Shown here: piece after piece, positions 17,066 to 25,311 of the stretch
Position numbering within the stretch: position 1 is the first letter of the stretch
Layout: the number at the start of each line of letters is the position of its first letter
Assembly (NCBI GenBank): GCA_900550135.1
Contig: URQO01000002.1
Span: 39,823 to 103,822, forward strand
Direction of reading: 5' to 3'
Length of the DNA: 64,000 bases
Origin: an uncultured Eubacterium sp.
Lineage (GTDB): Bacteria; Bacillota; Clostridia; Lachnospirales; Lachnospiraceae
Notes under the pieces: model-generated
Told to the model about the DNA's origin: nothing
The model's database searches: none
Seen by the model: the letters and a program-made list of their open reading frames with translations, nothing else
Position numbers and translations under genes: made by a program

Positions 17066-19285
17066 TTACCATTTCAGGTCAAGTATCAACGCTGTTGGGT
17101 TTGTGTAATGAAGAAGTGTACTCTGATCGTTTACATCATCATAACAGAAACCATATGAGAAATTATTTACAGAATGTTCATGTAAGAACCTGCTGTAATA
17201 ATTGTATGTTCCATTCTTGTAGTATGCACTTGGATTCTGGTAATTTGCAGGGTCTGTTGCAACACCTCTGTTGAATGCTGCACAAAGCTGTGCTTCAATT
17301 ACCAACTCTGTTGAGTTACCTCTGTTAAAGTTGCCCTTTCCTTCCAATACATCCTGAGTTGTTGGTTTGTAAATTGTGTATGTTCCACCAACTCCATCTT
17401 TTGTAAATGTCATATGGTCACCATTTACTCTACCTCTGAATGTTCCTGCGTCACACCTGAATACTAATGTTTCATTTGAGTATTTATTCCAAAATTCATT
17501 AATATAGTTGTCAAAGTAATGTCCGTTTTCTCTTCCTTCATTGAAAGTTGTCTTACATGGAGCCATAATTCTCTTTCCGTCGTAAAGACTCTTCCATGCT
17601 GCAGGTGCACTGTTCTTCCATGCGTTGAAAATCTGATCTCTTGTTCCTATATCACCAACTGTCTTATCATATGTTGGGTAATCTCCCGGACGGTTATCAA
17701 ATCCACCCTGTCCTACTAATCTTGTTACAACTGGAAAACTAAAGAAGTCAACTCTTGTTGTATTGCCCCAATATTCTTTATTTGTTACTGTAAATTCTGC
17801 AAACTCGAATAACACATCACTATTAGGATCTGATGCATTGTTTAAGTCAGGTCCTGCATAACCTACTTTTCCATCAGCACCATTAATGAATGTTACGTAA
17901 ACAGGTTCACCGTAACTTAAATACATTCTTCCTGATTCAATATCCGGCAAATATACATATTTTGCTTCTGCCATAGAATGGGCAATATTTGCACATTTTC
18001 TACCATTCTTTGTAACTGTATTAAGTGATTCGCTTGCTTTAACAAGGTTTCCCTGTGCGTCTAAATAACAAATTTCATGATTTTTATTTCTTCCAAGTAC
18101 AATCCAATAAATTTCACTATCTTTGTACTTTCCATTTGTTTTGTTGTTAAGCTGTAAGAACATCTTATCACTTCTTACAGGAATACTTGAATCAAGCTGT
18201 GGTACATCTGTACCTATGCCAGTACTTGGTGTTGTAGTTGCTGGCTTTGTTGTTGCAGGTGCTTTCGTTGTTGCTGGTGCTACTGTTGTAGTTGGTGCCG
18301 GTGTTTCAACTGCTTTTTTCTGTACTATAATTGATGATGTTCTGTCGTTAAAGTCTGAACCAATCCATGCTGTATCAGCTGTGATTCTTCTTGATTCACC
18401 CTGGAAATTGTCATCATCATAAAGGATAGCTTCATATCCATTTTGTACTTTAAGTGATGACAAGTCATCATTCTTAAATCCTTTTGCCTGTAATGCTGCA
18501 AGATTATATCTGCCTTCGTTTAATGCAGTAACTCTTCCACCATAGTTAATATCTTGGTAAATATATACAACACCTTTTTCAGCAGTTGTTGTTGGTGCCA
18601 CTGTTGTTGTTGTTGGCTTTGTTGTAACTTGTGACTGTCCACCAACAGTTACTGGTAATGAAGTCTTTACTGATTCCCTTGAACCTGAAACTGTTGTAAC
18701 TGATACTGTATGAGTACCTGCTGCAATATTGTCAAATTCATAATATCCACAATGAACTGAGCTTGCAATTCTATTGTTGTCTACATAAATATTGTATGAA
18801 TCAATATTTCCACGTCCCCATACAACGCTGATAGCATTATTTCTTGGACTGTTTACTACAAGACCAAATGGTGCCTGAATATTTGAATCAGTATTAGAAC
18901 CTGATGCACTTCCTGCAATATATGTCATCTGGCTTGAATCGTACTGTAAACCACCTTTGTTATATGTAAATGAGCAAGTGATTTTGTCACCTTTTTTTAA
19001 TCCTGTAATACTCTGTTCAAACTTTGTATTACTTCCACTCATTTGTACGTTCTGCTGTGCTCCCTCATTAACCTTGTAATGAATAATTGCATATTTTGCA
19101 TAATTTGATGCGTTAAATGTAATTTTGCTAACGCTGGAAGAAACATCTTCCCCTGTAACTGTGTAATCTCCTGAACTTCCAATAGTTGATGCTTTTGTCT
19201 GCTCTACGTTTCCCACTGACAATCCTGTAACAAGAAGTGCCATTGCCAAAACTGCAGCAAAAACTTTTCTTAATTTCCCTTTCAT
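17066..19285 (-). CDS. Secreted GH64-like beta-1,3-glucanase with crystallin-like module
   Basis: A 739-residue exported modular protein. The signal peptide is residues 1-32, with cleavage near EQTKAS. Residues about 35-215 hold beta-sandwich modules, the second Fn3-like (PFGLVVNSPRNNAISVVWGR). A Thr/Pro linker follows. Residues about 235-330 are a beta/gamma-crystallin-like module (VVYIYQDINYGGRVTALNEG, AILYDDDNFQGESRRI). After a second Thr/Ala/Pro linker, residues about 370-739 resemble glycoside hydrolase family 64: VDFFSFPVVTRL, RFLHEHSVNNFSYGFCYDD and a terminal NPTALILDLKW. GH64 enzymes cut beta-1,3-glucan. The family call rests on recalled motifs, not a search. Likely role: attack on fungal, yeast or cereal glucans in the gut. 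Confidence 0.8.
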   Translation of the reverse strand: MKGKLRKVFAAVLAMALLVTGLSVGNVEQTKASTIGSSGDYTVTGEDVSSSVSKITFNASNYAKYAIIHYKVNEGAQQNVQMSGSNTKFEQSITGLKKGDKITCSFTYNKGGLQYDSSQMTYIAGSASGSNTDSNIQAPFGLVVNSPRNNAISVVWGRGNIDSYNIYVDNNRIASSVHCGYYEFDNIAAGTHTVSVTTVSGSRESVKTSLPVTVGGQSQVTTKPTTTTVAPTTTAEKGVVYIYQDINYGGRVTALNEGRYNLAALQAKGFKNDDLSSLKVQNGYEAILYDDDNFQGESRRITADTAWIGSDFNDRTSSIIVQKKAVETPAPTTTVAPATTKAPATTKPATTTPSTGIGTDVPQLDSSIPVRSDKMFLQLNNKTNGKYKDSEIYWIVLGRNKNHEICYLDAQGNLVKASESLNTVTKNGRKCANIAHSMAEAKYVYLPDIESGRMYLSYGEPVYVTFINGADGKVGYAGPDLNNASDPNSDVLFEFAEFTVTNKEYWGNTTRVDFFSFPVVTRLVGQGGFDNRPGDYPTYDKTVGDIGTRDQIFNAWKNSAPAAWKSLYDGKRIMAPCKTTFNEGRENGHYFDNYINEFWNKYSNETLVFRCDAGTFRGRVNGDHMTFTKDGVGGTYTIYKPTTQDVLEGKGNFNRGNSTELVIEAQLCAAFNRGVATDPANYQNPSAYYKNGTYNYYSRFLHEHSVNNFSYGFCYDDVNDQSTLLHYTNPTALILDLKW

Positions 19286-19513
19286 AAATACCTCCTATTA
19301 TTTTTCCGTTCACTGATGATTTTCTCATCTGCAACTACAGTTTTACACTATGAAAATATTTTCAAAAAGGGTAATTTTTTTATATTTGGTACATATTTTA
19401 ATAAAACTATTTTTCGTTATTTTTTTAGAGTGGTACATATTTTTTAGAACTAAAGATAAAATAGTAGTACATTTTTGTGCATTCGATAATACGTATTAAT
19501 TCCCTGTTATACA

Positions 19514-19552
19514 AAAAACTTTCCTATAGTTTCACCTATTAGGAAAGTTTTT
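19514..19552 (-). terminator. Rho-independent terminator downstream of the membrane protein gene
   Basis: Perfect 13-bp stem AAAAACTTTCCTA / TAGGAAAGTTTTT (19514-19526, 19540-19552). T-runs on both sides, so it could work in both directions. Confidence 0.85.
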
Positions 19553-19556
19553 ATCA

Positions 19557-19660
19557 TCTTATTTATATTATTTAATTGTAAGTTTTACTAATCTTATTTG
19601 TATTATTTAATTGTAAGTTTTACTAATCTTATCTATATTGTCTGATTGTAGGTTCTACCA
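19557..19660. repeat. 35-bp tandem repeat, three units, overlapping a gene's 3' end
   Basis: Units start at 19557, 19592 and 19627. The first two differ at one base; the third is more diverged and holds the last ten codons and stop codon of the membrane protein gene. The two outer units thus look like non-coding copies of the gene's 3' end. Confidence 0.85.
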
Positions 19661-20231
19661 CCCTTTTTTCAAAAAGATATATGGCTACATATGGCATTGT
19701 CGCACATACACTGCATACAAACGATAATCTTGACATATATGCCTTTCCATCTGCCAATGCAAAAAAATGGGATATAAACTGTGCCAGGATTACAAGAAGC
19801 AATAATGATGACATATTGGGAATAAATCGTATAGCCCCTTTTTCTCTAAATATAAATAACAGTAAAGTCAAAATACCAAGTACTGCTCCTACTATATATA
19901 CTATAATGTTCATCTCAACTATTTCAAATGTTTCGATAAATACTCCGCGTTGAGCAAACATCATGCCCAGCATAATCACCAGATACAGTGTCATCACTGC
20001 ATATGATATATGTAACATACCATTTGCATTTCCTTTTATAACAGCCATAGCAAATATTCCTATGGCAATCATTGGTATCATACATATAATTCGTGGGATG
20101 GTCCATGAAACCATACCTTTTTCAATAATAAATGTTTCGACAAAATGTATCGGTCTGTATACCTGAAAAAATAGTCCCAATTCTGCCAGTATACAAAAAA
20201 ACAGTACAAATAATTCTCTGCCCTTTCTCAT
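19629..20231 (-). CDS. Predicted multi-pass membrane protein, unknown
   Basis: A 200-residue protein that I do not recognise. It has about six hydrophobic segments: residues 7-24, 44-64, 73-92, 107-128, 137-156 and 162-184. There are short charged loops (VIKGNANG, FREKGAIRF) and a basic C-terminus (EKRVVEPTIRQYR). No catalytic or transport motif is visible. The gene appears to stand alone with its own terminator. Its 3' end belongs to the 35-bp tandem repeat. Confidence 0.7.
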   Translation of the reverse strand: MRKGRELFVLFFCILAELGLFFQVYRPIHFVETFIIEKGMVSWTIPRIICMIPMIAIGIFAMAVIKGNANGMLHISYAVMTLYLVIMLGMMFAQRGVFIETFEIVEMNIIVYIVGAVLGILTLLLFIFREKGAIRFIPNMSSLLLLVILAQFISHFFALADGKAYMSRLSFVCSVCATMPYVAIYLFEKRVVEPTIRQYR

Positions 20232-20298
20232 TTTTTAATCCGCCCTTCTTTAAATAATAAAATTATTGTACTATAATTTTATTTTTTTTGCAAAAAAA

Positions 20299-20328
20299 TA
20301 CATTGCATAACCATTGGCCTGCAATGTA
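20299..20328 (-). terminator. Rho-independent terminator of the uvrC to crh-like operon
   Basis: Stem TACATTGCA / TGCAATGTA (20299-20307, 20320-20328) just after the HPr-like gene. On the minus strand it is followed by TTTTTTTG. Confidence 0.88.
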
Positions 20329-20335
20329 CTTTTTA

Positions 20336-20590
20336 CTATTTATTTCCTAAATATTTTTCAATGCTATCAATTGCCTGAGTTTCATCTTCTCCCTCAGCTG
20401 AAACCTTTACTGTCTGTCCGGGAACAATTCCCAATGCCATCATTCCCATAATACTCTTTGCATTTACTCTTTTTGTTTCATATTCAACATAGATTTTACT
20501 TTCAAATTGGCTTGCCACCTGAACGCATTTTGCTACCGGACTGGCATCTATTCCCTGTTTAATCTCAATTGTAACATCTCTTGTTGTCAT
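20336..20590 (-). CDS. HPr-like protein lacking the active-site histidine (Crh-like)
   Basis: An 84-residue HPr-fold protein. Where HPr has GLHARPA with the phospho-accepting His15, this has GIDASPVA, so Asp replaces His and Ser replaces Arg17. The Ser46 regulatory region is intact: NAKSIMGMMALGIVPGQ. It should therefore be a target of HPr kinase but not pass phosphate in sugar transport, like Bacillus Crh (which has Gln15). The context supports this: it follows whiA and rapZ, as crh does in B. subtilis, and hprK is in the same probable operon. It would act as a signalling partner, for example for CcpA. Confidence 0.88.
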   Translation of the reverse strand: MTTRDVTIEIKQGIDASPVAKCVQVASQFESKIYVEYETKRVNAKSIMGMMALGIVPGQTVKVSAEGEDETQAIDSIEKYLGNK

Positions 20591-20612
20591 TATTTAATTC
20601 TCCTCCTTAGGG

Positions 20613-21557
20613 TCATCCCCTTATTTCTTCTGCCATCTGACAAATCTTTCTAAGCCTGTGATTTACACCTGATTTTCCAAGGGGTGGATCAAGCATCTCC
20701 CCTAACTCCTGCAAAGAAGCATCCGGATGTTCCTTTCTCACTATGGCTATATCCTGCAACTTTACAGGCAGATAATTCAATCCTTTTTCTTCTATAATAA
20801 AATCAATATCATCTATCTGTCTTACTGATGTTGTTACAGTCTTTTTAATATTGGCTGTTTCACAGTTAACCTGTCTGTTATAGTAGTTGCTCATTCCTTT
20901 TAAAATACGGATATTTTCCATCTCCATTAAAGAAACATGCGCCTCCATTACATTTAAAAGGTCAACTATTCCTTCGCCTTCCTTGATATATACCACATAA
21001 TGACCTTTCCTTGCAACCATTTTTCCCTCAATATCGTAATTTTCCAACAAATTTACTAGTTGTTCCGACTTTTTATTACTGTTGCATTTTATTTCTAAAT
21101 GGTAGGATTTGTTTGGATCACTAATGGAACCTGCTGCCATAAAAGCACCTCTTATGAAAGCTCTTTTGCAACAGTCCTTTTTAATTACCACATTGTTGGT
21201 AATGGAAAAATTTTCTTCAATTTCTCCATTTCCATTGATTAACTTTGTTGCCTGTAATATCTTCAAGGCTAAAAGATTGTCATCAACTGTTAAAGTATAT
21301 GTTTTTCCAACTTTAGAATATGCATTGTCTCTGGTTTTTATTTCTGCATCAAAATGAAATGTCTTCCACAACAATACCTTTACCTTTTCTGCTGTTGGTT
21401 CTGTCTCAGTTTTTATTCTTATTTTGTAATGGCTGTTCTCATCAATTAAAACACTTCCACACATGGATATAAGTGCTGAAAGCTCGGCAATTCTGCAATG
21501 CATTGCATTGCTTACATGTTTTGCCAGCTCTTTTTTTACTTTCATTGAAAAACTCAT
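20613..21557 (-). CDS. whiA: DNA-binding protein WhiA
   Basis: A 314-residue WhiA, standard length. The N-terminal part is a degenerate LAGLIDADG-homing-endonuclease fold (RGAFMAAGSISDPNKSYHLEI, STYHIC-like hydrophobic core). The C-terminal part is a helix-turn-helix with LKEHPDASLQELGEML-like sequence (seen as RKEHPDASLQELGEML) and GKSGVNHRLRKICQMAEEI. WhiA affects cell division and chromosome segregation in Firmicutes and sporulation in Actinobacteria. It lies 11 bases after rapZ and 22 bases before the crh-like gene. Confidence 0.96.
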   Translation of the reverse strand: MSFSMKVKKELAKHVSNAMHCRIAELSALISMCGSVLIDENSHYKIRIKTETEPTAEKVKVLLWKTFHFDAEIKTRDNAYSKVGKTYTLTVDDNLLALKILQATKLINGNGEIEENFSITNNVVIKKDCCKRAFIRGAFMAAGSISDPNKSYHLEIKCNSNKKSEQLVNLLENYDIEGKMVARKGHYVVYIKEGEGIVDLLNVMEAHVSLMEMENIRILKGMSNYYNRQVNCETANIKKTVTTSVRQIDDIDFIIEEKGLNYLPVKLQDIAIVRKEHPDASLQELGEMLDPPLGKSGVNHRLRKICQMAEEIRG

Positions 21558-21568
21558 AATATTTCTTT

Positions 21569-22429
21569 CTATCTTAATATATCTCTATGGGTAATTCTTA
21601 TGCCGTAATTAGCATCTGTATTATTTAAATATTCATATAGTGTATTTGCAACTGTTACCGACCTGTGATGGCCACCTGTACATCCTATTCCTATAACTAA
21701 CTGATTCTTTCCTTCATTTATGTAATTTGGAATAAGGAATTTTATCATATCTGTCAATTTTTCCAGAAATTCTGTTGACACCGGTGACTTTAGAACATAA
21801 TCCCTTACATCCTTATCTTCACCTGTTTTATGTTTAAGTTCCGGTACATAATACGGATTTGGCAAAAATCTCACATCAAATACCAAATCACAGTCTGCCG
21901 GCACACCATATTTAAATCCAAAAGACATAATGGTTACGAACAAATTTCTGTAATCCTGATTCATAACAAAAATCTTTTCTATTTCTGCCCTTAAATCTCT
22001 CACTAAAAGATTGCTTGTATCAATAATATAATCTGCCTCTGTTCTAAGATACTGAAGTTTTTTTCTTTCTGCTTCTATCTCATTTTCTACACTATCGGCA
22101 TCACCCATAGGATGGCTACGTCTTGTTTCCTTAAAACGCTTTATTAATGTAGTATTATTGCAATCCAAAAATAGAATTTCATAGTTCCGGTCTTTTTTTC
22201 TCATATTTTCCAGAACATTATTTATTTTTTCTAAATTTTCTCCACTTCGAATGTCCACACCTATGGCAACTTTATTTTTTTCACTGGTCTGTGTAAAAAG
22301 CAGATCAGCAAAATTTTCAATAAGATCAATTGGAAGATTGTCTACACAATAATAACCATTGTCCTCAAATATTTTTAAAGCTGTTATTTTTCCTGCTCCT
22401 GACATTCCTGTTACAATAACAAAACGCAT
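21569..22429 (-). CDS. rapZ: RapZ/YvcJ nucleotide-binding protein with altered Walker A
   Basis: A 286-residue RapZ/YvcJ family member. The N-terminal P-loop domain reads VTGMSGAGKITALKIFEDNGYYCVDNLP, given here across residues 5-32. The C-terminal domain has SFGFKYGVPADCDLVFDVRFLPNP and the signature IGIGCTGGHHRSV. In Enterobacteria RapZ controls GlmS via small RNAs; in Firmicutes YvcJ hydrolyses GTP and affects competence. Odd point: the residue after the Walker A lysine is Ile (GAGKIT) where the family has Ser, which may weaken Mg2+ and nucleotide binding. The order rapZ-whiA-crh is conserved, but the yvcK gene normally between rapZ and whiA is absent. Confidence 0.95.
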   Translation of the reverse strand: MRFVIVTGMSGAGKITALKIFEDNGYYCVDNLPIDLIENFADLLFTQTSEKNKVAIGVDIRSGENLEKINNVLENMRKKDRNYEILFLDCNNTTLIKRFKETRRSHPMGDADSVENEIEAERKKLQYLRTEADYIIDTSNLLVRDLRAEIEKIFVMNQDYRNLFVTIMSFGFKYGVPADCDLVFDVRFLPNPYYVPELKHKTGEDKDVRDYVLKSPVSTEFLEKLTDMIKFLIPNYINEGKNQLVIGIGCTGGHHRSVTVANTLYEYLNNTDANYGIRITHRDILR

Positions 22430-22443
22430 ATGCTCTCCTAAAT

Positions 22444-23334
22444 TTATATAATCTTTACTTCCGGTTCCAATTCAACGCCAAACTGTTCCTTAACTTTGTT
22501 TTTAACATCTTCCATAAGGTTGATTATGTCTGTGGCTGTAGCGTTGTCATAGTTAATTACAAATCCGCAATGCTTTTCTGAAACCATTGCTCCACCCACT
22601 CTATATCCTCTAAGACCTGCGTCTTCAATCAGTTTTCCTGCAAAATATCCTTCCGGTCTTTTAAATGTACTACCGGCACTTGGATATTCCAATGGCTGTT
22701 TTGCTTTTCTTTTCTGCATAAACATCTGCATAATTGTAGAAATTTCTTCACCACTACTTAAGAATAACTTTATGCACATCTGTAAAACTACCAGATTTCT
22801 TTTCATTATGGCACTTGTTCTGTAACCAAATTCTAAATCCCCGGCATTGATAGTTTCTATCTCTCCGGATTCATTTAAAACTTTGACCCATTTTACAACA
22901 TCTTTCATTTCACCGCCGTAGGCACCTGCATTCATAACAATTGCTCCACCTACATTGCCGGGAATTCCATGGGCAAACTCAAACCCACCAAGGTCGCTTT
23001 CATAAGCTGCCATGGCTACTGATGATAATTTGGCTCCTGCGTCTGCCACAATCTCATCACCAATTATATCAATAGAACTTATTCGATTGTTTACCTCAAT
23101 GATAACACCATCATAACCTTCATCTTTTATTAAGATATTGCTTCCATTTCCAATAACCATATATGGATATTCCTGTTTTTTACAGGCTTTTATAACATCC
23201 GTTAATTCATTAATAGAACCGGGCTTTACATAATACTTTGCATTGCCTCCACATCTGAATGTACAATGTTTTCCCATTGGTTCATTTTCACAAACATACT
23301 GTTCTCCAACTATTGATTTTAAAATATCAAACAA
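22444..23334 (-). CDS. murB: UDP-N-acetylenolpyruvoylglucosamine reductase
   Basis: A 296-residue MurB that reduces enolpyruvyl-UDP-GlcNAc to UDP-MurNAc with NADPH and FAD. FAD-binding motifs are MVIGNGSNILIKD and GIPGNVGGAIVMNAGAYGGEM. The catalytic region has the active Ser in YPSAGSTFKRPEGYFAGKLI, and the VSEKHCGFVINYDNATA segment follows. The absence of a long loop marks the type II (Firmicutes) form. It lies 14 bases before rapZ and 21 bases after glk. Confidence 0.97.
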   Translation of the reverse strand: MFDILKSIVGEQYVCENEPMGKHCTFRCGGNAKYYVKPGSINELTDVIKACKKQEYPYMVIGNGSNILIKDEGYDGVIIEVNNRISSIDIIGDEIVADAGAKLSSVAMAAYESDLGGFEFAHGIPGNVGGAIVMNAGAYGGEMKDVVKWVKVLNESGEIETINAGDLEFGYRTSAIMKRNLVVLQMCIKLFLSSGEEISTIMQMFMQKRKAKQPLEYPSAGSTFKRPEGYFAGKLIEDAGLRGYRVGGAMVSEKHCGFVINYDNATATDIINLMEDVKNKVKEQFGVELEPEVKII

Positions 23335-23355
23335 ATCTACACACTCACTTTCTTC

Positions 23356-24300
23356 TTATTCATTGACTACAAGTGCTGCTGCACCGTACATTCCCGCATC
23401 ATTTCCTAACTGTGCCAAATGCAATGCTGCATCACCACATGCCGCAAAGCATGTTTCTCTGTATGTATCTTTTATTGCATCAATTAAAAACTGTCCTGCC
23501 TTGCTTACTCCTCCACCAATAATAAATGCCTGTGGATTGGTTGTAACTGCTACGGCTGACATTGCTTTTCCTAAATAATCTCCCATCTGACTTACAACAA
23601 CATTTGCGCCTTTGTCTCCTTCCTTTGCAAGGTCAAAAACATCTTTAGCTGTAATGTTATCGCCAAATTCAGTCATCTTTGTATCCTGATTGTGTGCCAT
23701 ATATCTTCTTGCAAGACGTACCACACCTGTAGCTGACGCATACTGTTCAAGACATCCTTTTCTTCCACAACCACAAATATCTGTTTCTGTATCATTCATG
23801 TGCATATGACCGATTTCTCCGGCTCCCCCGTTATATCCTGTCAAAATGTTGTTGTTTATAACAACACCACCGCCTACACCGGTTCCTAAAGTAATCATAA
23901 CTATATCTTTGTAATCTTTTCCGCCGCCTTTCCATGCTTCTCCTAAAGCGGCTACATTGGCATCATTTCCTGCCTTTACTTTTATATCATGAAACATTTC
24001 TGATAATTTCTTTTCTACATTAAAAGTACCCCAACCTAAGTTGACACACTGAAGTACTGTGCCATCAGCAAGTACAGGACCTGGAAGTCCAATTCCAATA
24101 CCCTGTATATCATCAAGACTGATTTTTTCTTTTATTATTTTGTTTTCCAGACTTTCACAAATATCGGACAAAATGGTTTCACCAAAATTCTCTGTATTTG
24201 TTTTAATCTCCCATTTGTCAAGCATAGTTCCATCAGTGTCTAAAAAGCCGATTTTTATAGTAGTTCCACCTACATCTACTCCAAAACAATATTTTTTCAC
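23356..24300 (-). CDS. glk: ROK-family glucokinase
   Basis: A 314-residue ROK kinase. The ATP-binding motif is FGVDVGGTTIKIG, the substrate region GLPGPV, the second phosphate motif MITLGTGVGGGVV, and the ROK zinc cluster CGCGRKGCLEQYAS. It fits the Firmicutes glucokinase that phosphorylates glucose with ATP in the cytosol. Related ROK kinases use other hexoses, so the substrate is inferred. Its place next to hprK suggests co-expression of non-PTS glucose entry with catabolite signalling. Confidence 0.92.
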   Translation of the reverse strand: MKKYCFGVDVGGTTIKIGFLDTDGTMLDKWEIKTNTENFGETILSDICESLENKIIKEKISLDDIQGIGIGLPGPVLADGTVLQCVNLGWGTFNVEKKLSEMFHDIKVKAGNDANVAALGEAWKGGGKDYKDIVMITLGTGVGGGVVINNNILTGYNGGAGEIGHMHMNDTETDICGCGRKGCLEQYASATGVVRLARRYMAHNQDTKMTEFGDNITAKDVFDLAKEGDKGANVVVSQMGDYLGKAMSAVAVTTNPQAFIIGGGVSKAGQFLIDAIKDTYRETCFAACGDAALHLAQLGNDAGMYGAAALVVNE

Positions 24301-24319
24301 AATATCTTCCTCCTAAAAA

Positions 24320-25264
24320 TTAATCTTCATGTTTCATCATGTTTTCCTGAACTCTGTTGTAAAGTTCCTGAGCTGCATTGTATCCCATACGTTTCTGTCT
24401 GTGGTTTACAGCTGCCGCTTCAACTATAACAGCAAGGTTTCTACCAGGTCTTATAGGTATCTTGTGGCAGATAACTTTATTTCCTAAAAATTCAATGTAC
24501 TGGTCTTCTAACCCCATACGGTCATAATCTTTATCACGTCTCCATTCCTCTAACTGAATAACCATATCTATACTAGCAGAATCTAAAATACTTTCAACAC
24601 CAAACAATGCCTTTACGTCAATTATTCCAATACCTCTTAACTCAATAAAATGCTTTGTAATAGCAGGTGATGTGCCAATCAGTGTTTCCGCACTTACTCT
24701 TCTGATTTCTACAACATCATCAGTTACAAGACGATGTCCTCTTTTAATAAGTTCAAGGGCAGCCTCACTTTTTCCAATTCCGCTTTCACCGATAATAAGA
24801 ACTCCTTCACCATATACATCAACTAATACTCCGTGTCTTGTAATACATGGTGCAAGTTCTACATTAAGCCATCTTGAAAGTTCTGCATTAAACCTTGATG
24901 TTTCGAATTTAGTTGACATAATAGGTACTCCATGTTTTGAACCTGCTGCAACCATATCCTCATCAGGTTTGTTTCCTCTACATAAAATCAAACATGGTAT
25001 TCCACTACTCATTAATTTTTCGTAAACCCACTGTCTGTTTTTTCTTTGCATATTGTCAAGAAATGCGTATTCAACATTTCCTATAATCTGAACTCTTTCC
25101 TTGTCAAAATGTTCAAAAAAACCTGCCAACTGAAGTGCCGGTCTGTTCACTTCAGGTATTGTTATTCTAATATCATCTGTATTAATCTCAGGTGTGTGAT
25201 TAATCAATCCATAATTTTCCACAACCTTAGTTAGTGAAATAAAAATATCTGTATCTTTTGCCAT
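24320..25264 (-). CDS. hprK: HPr kinase/phosphorylase
   Basis: A 314-residue HprK/P, normal length. The P-loop is GESGIGKSEAALELIKRGH, followed by LVTDDVVEI. The C-terminal family signature includes IELRGIGIIDVKALFG and KIPIRPGRNLAVIVEAAA. It phosphorylates HPr and Crh on Ser46 and reverses this, setting carbon catabolite repression. The two HPr-like genes visible in this window both keep the Ser46 motif but lack His15. Confidence 0.97.
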   Translation of the reverse strand: MAKDTDIFISLTKVVENYGLINHTPEINTDDIRITIPEVNRPALQLAGFFEHFDKERVQIIGNVEYAFLDNMQRKNRQWVYEKLMSSGIPCLILCRGNKPDEDMVAAGSKHGVPIMSTKFETSRFNAELSRWLNVELAPCITRHGVLVDVYGEGVLIIGESGIGKSEAALELIKRGHRLVTDDVVEIRRVSAETLIGTSPAITKHFIELRGIGIIDVKALFGVESILDSASIDMVIQLEEWRRDKDYDRMGLEDQYIEFLGNKVICHKIPIRPGRNLAVIVEAAAVNHRQKRMGYNAAQELYNRVQENMMKHED

Positions 25265-25311
25265 AAATTCCTCCTATATTTCAAACTTCCTTTTCTCATC
25301 CATTCATTTTA

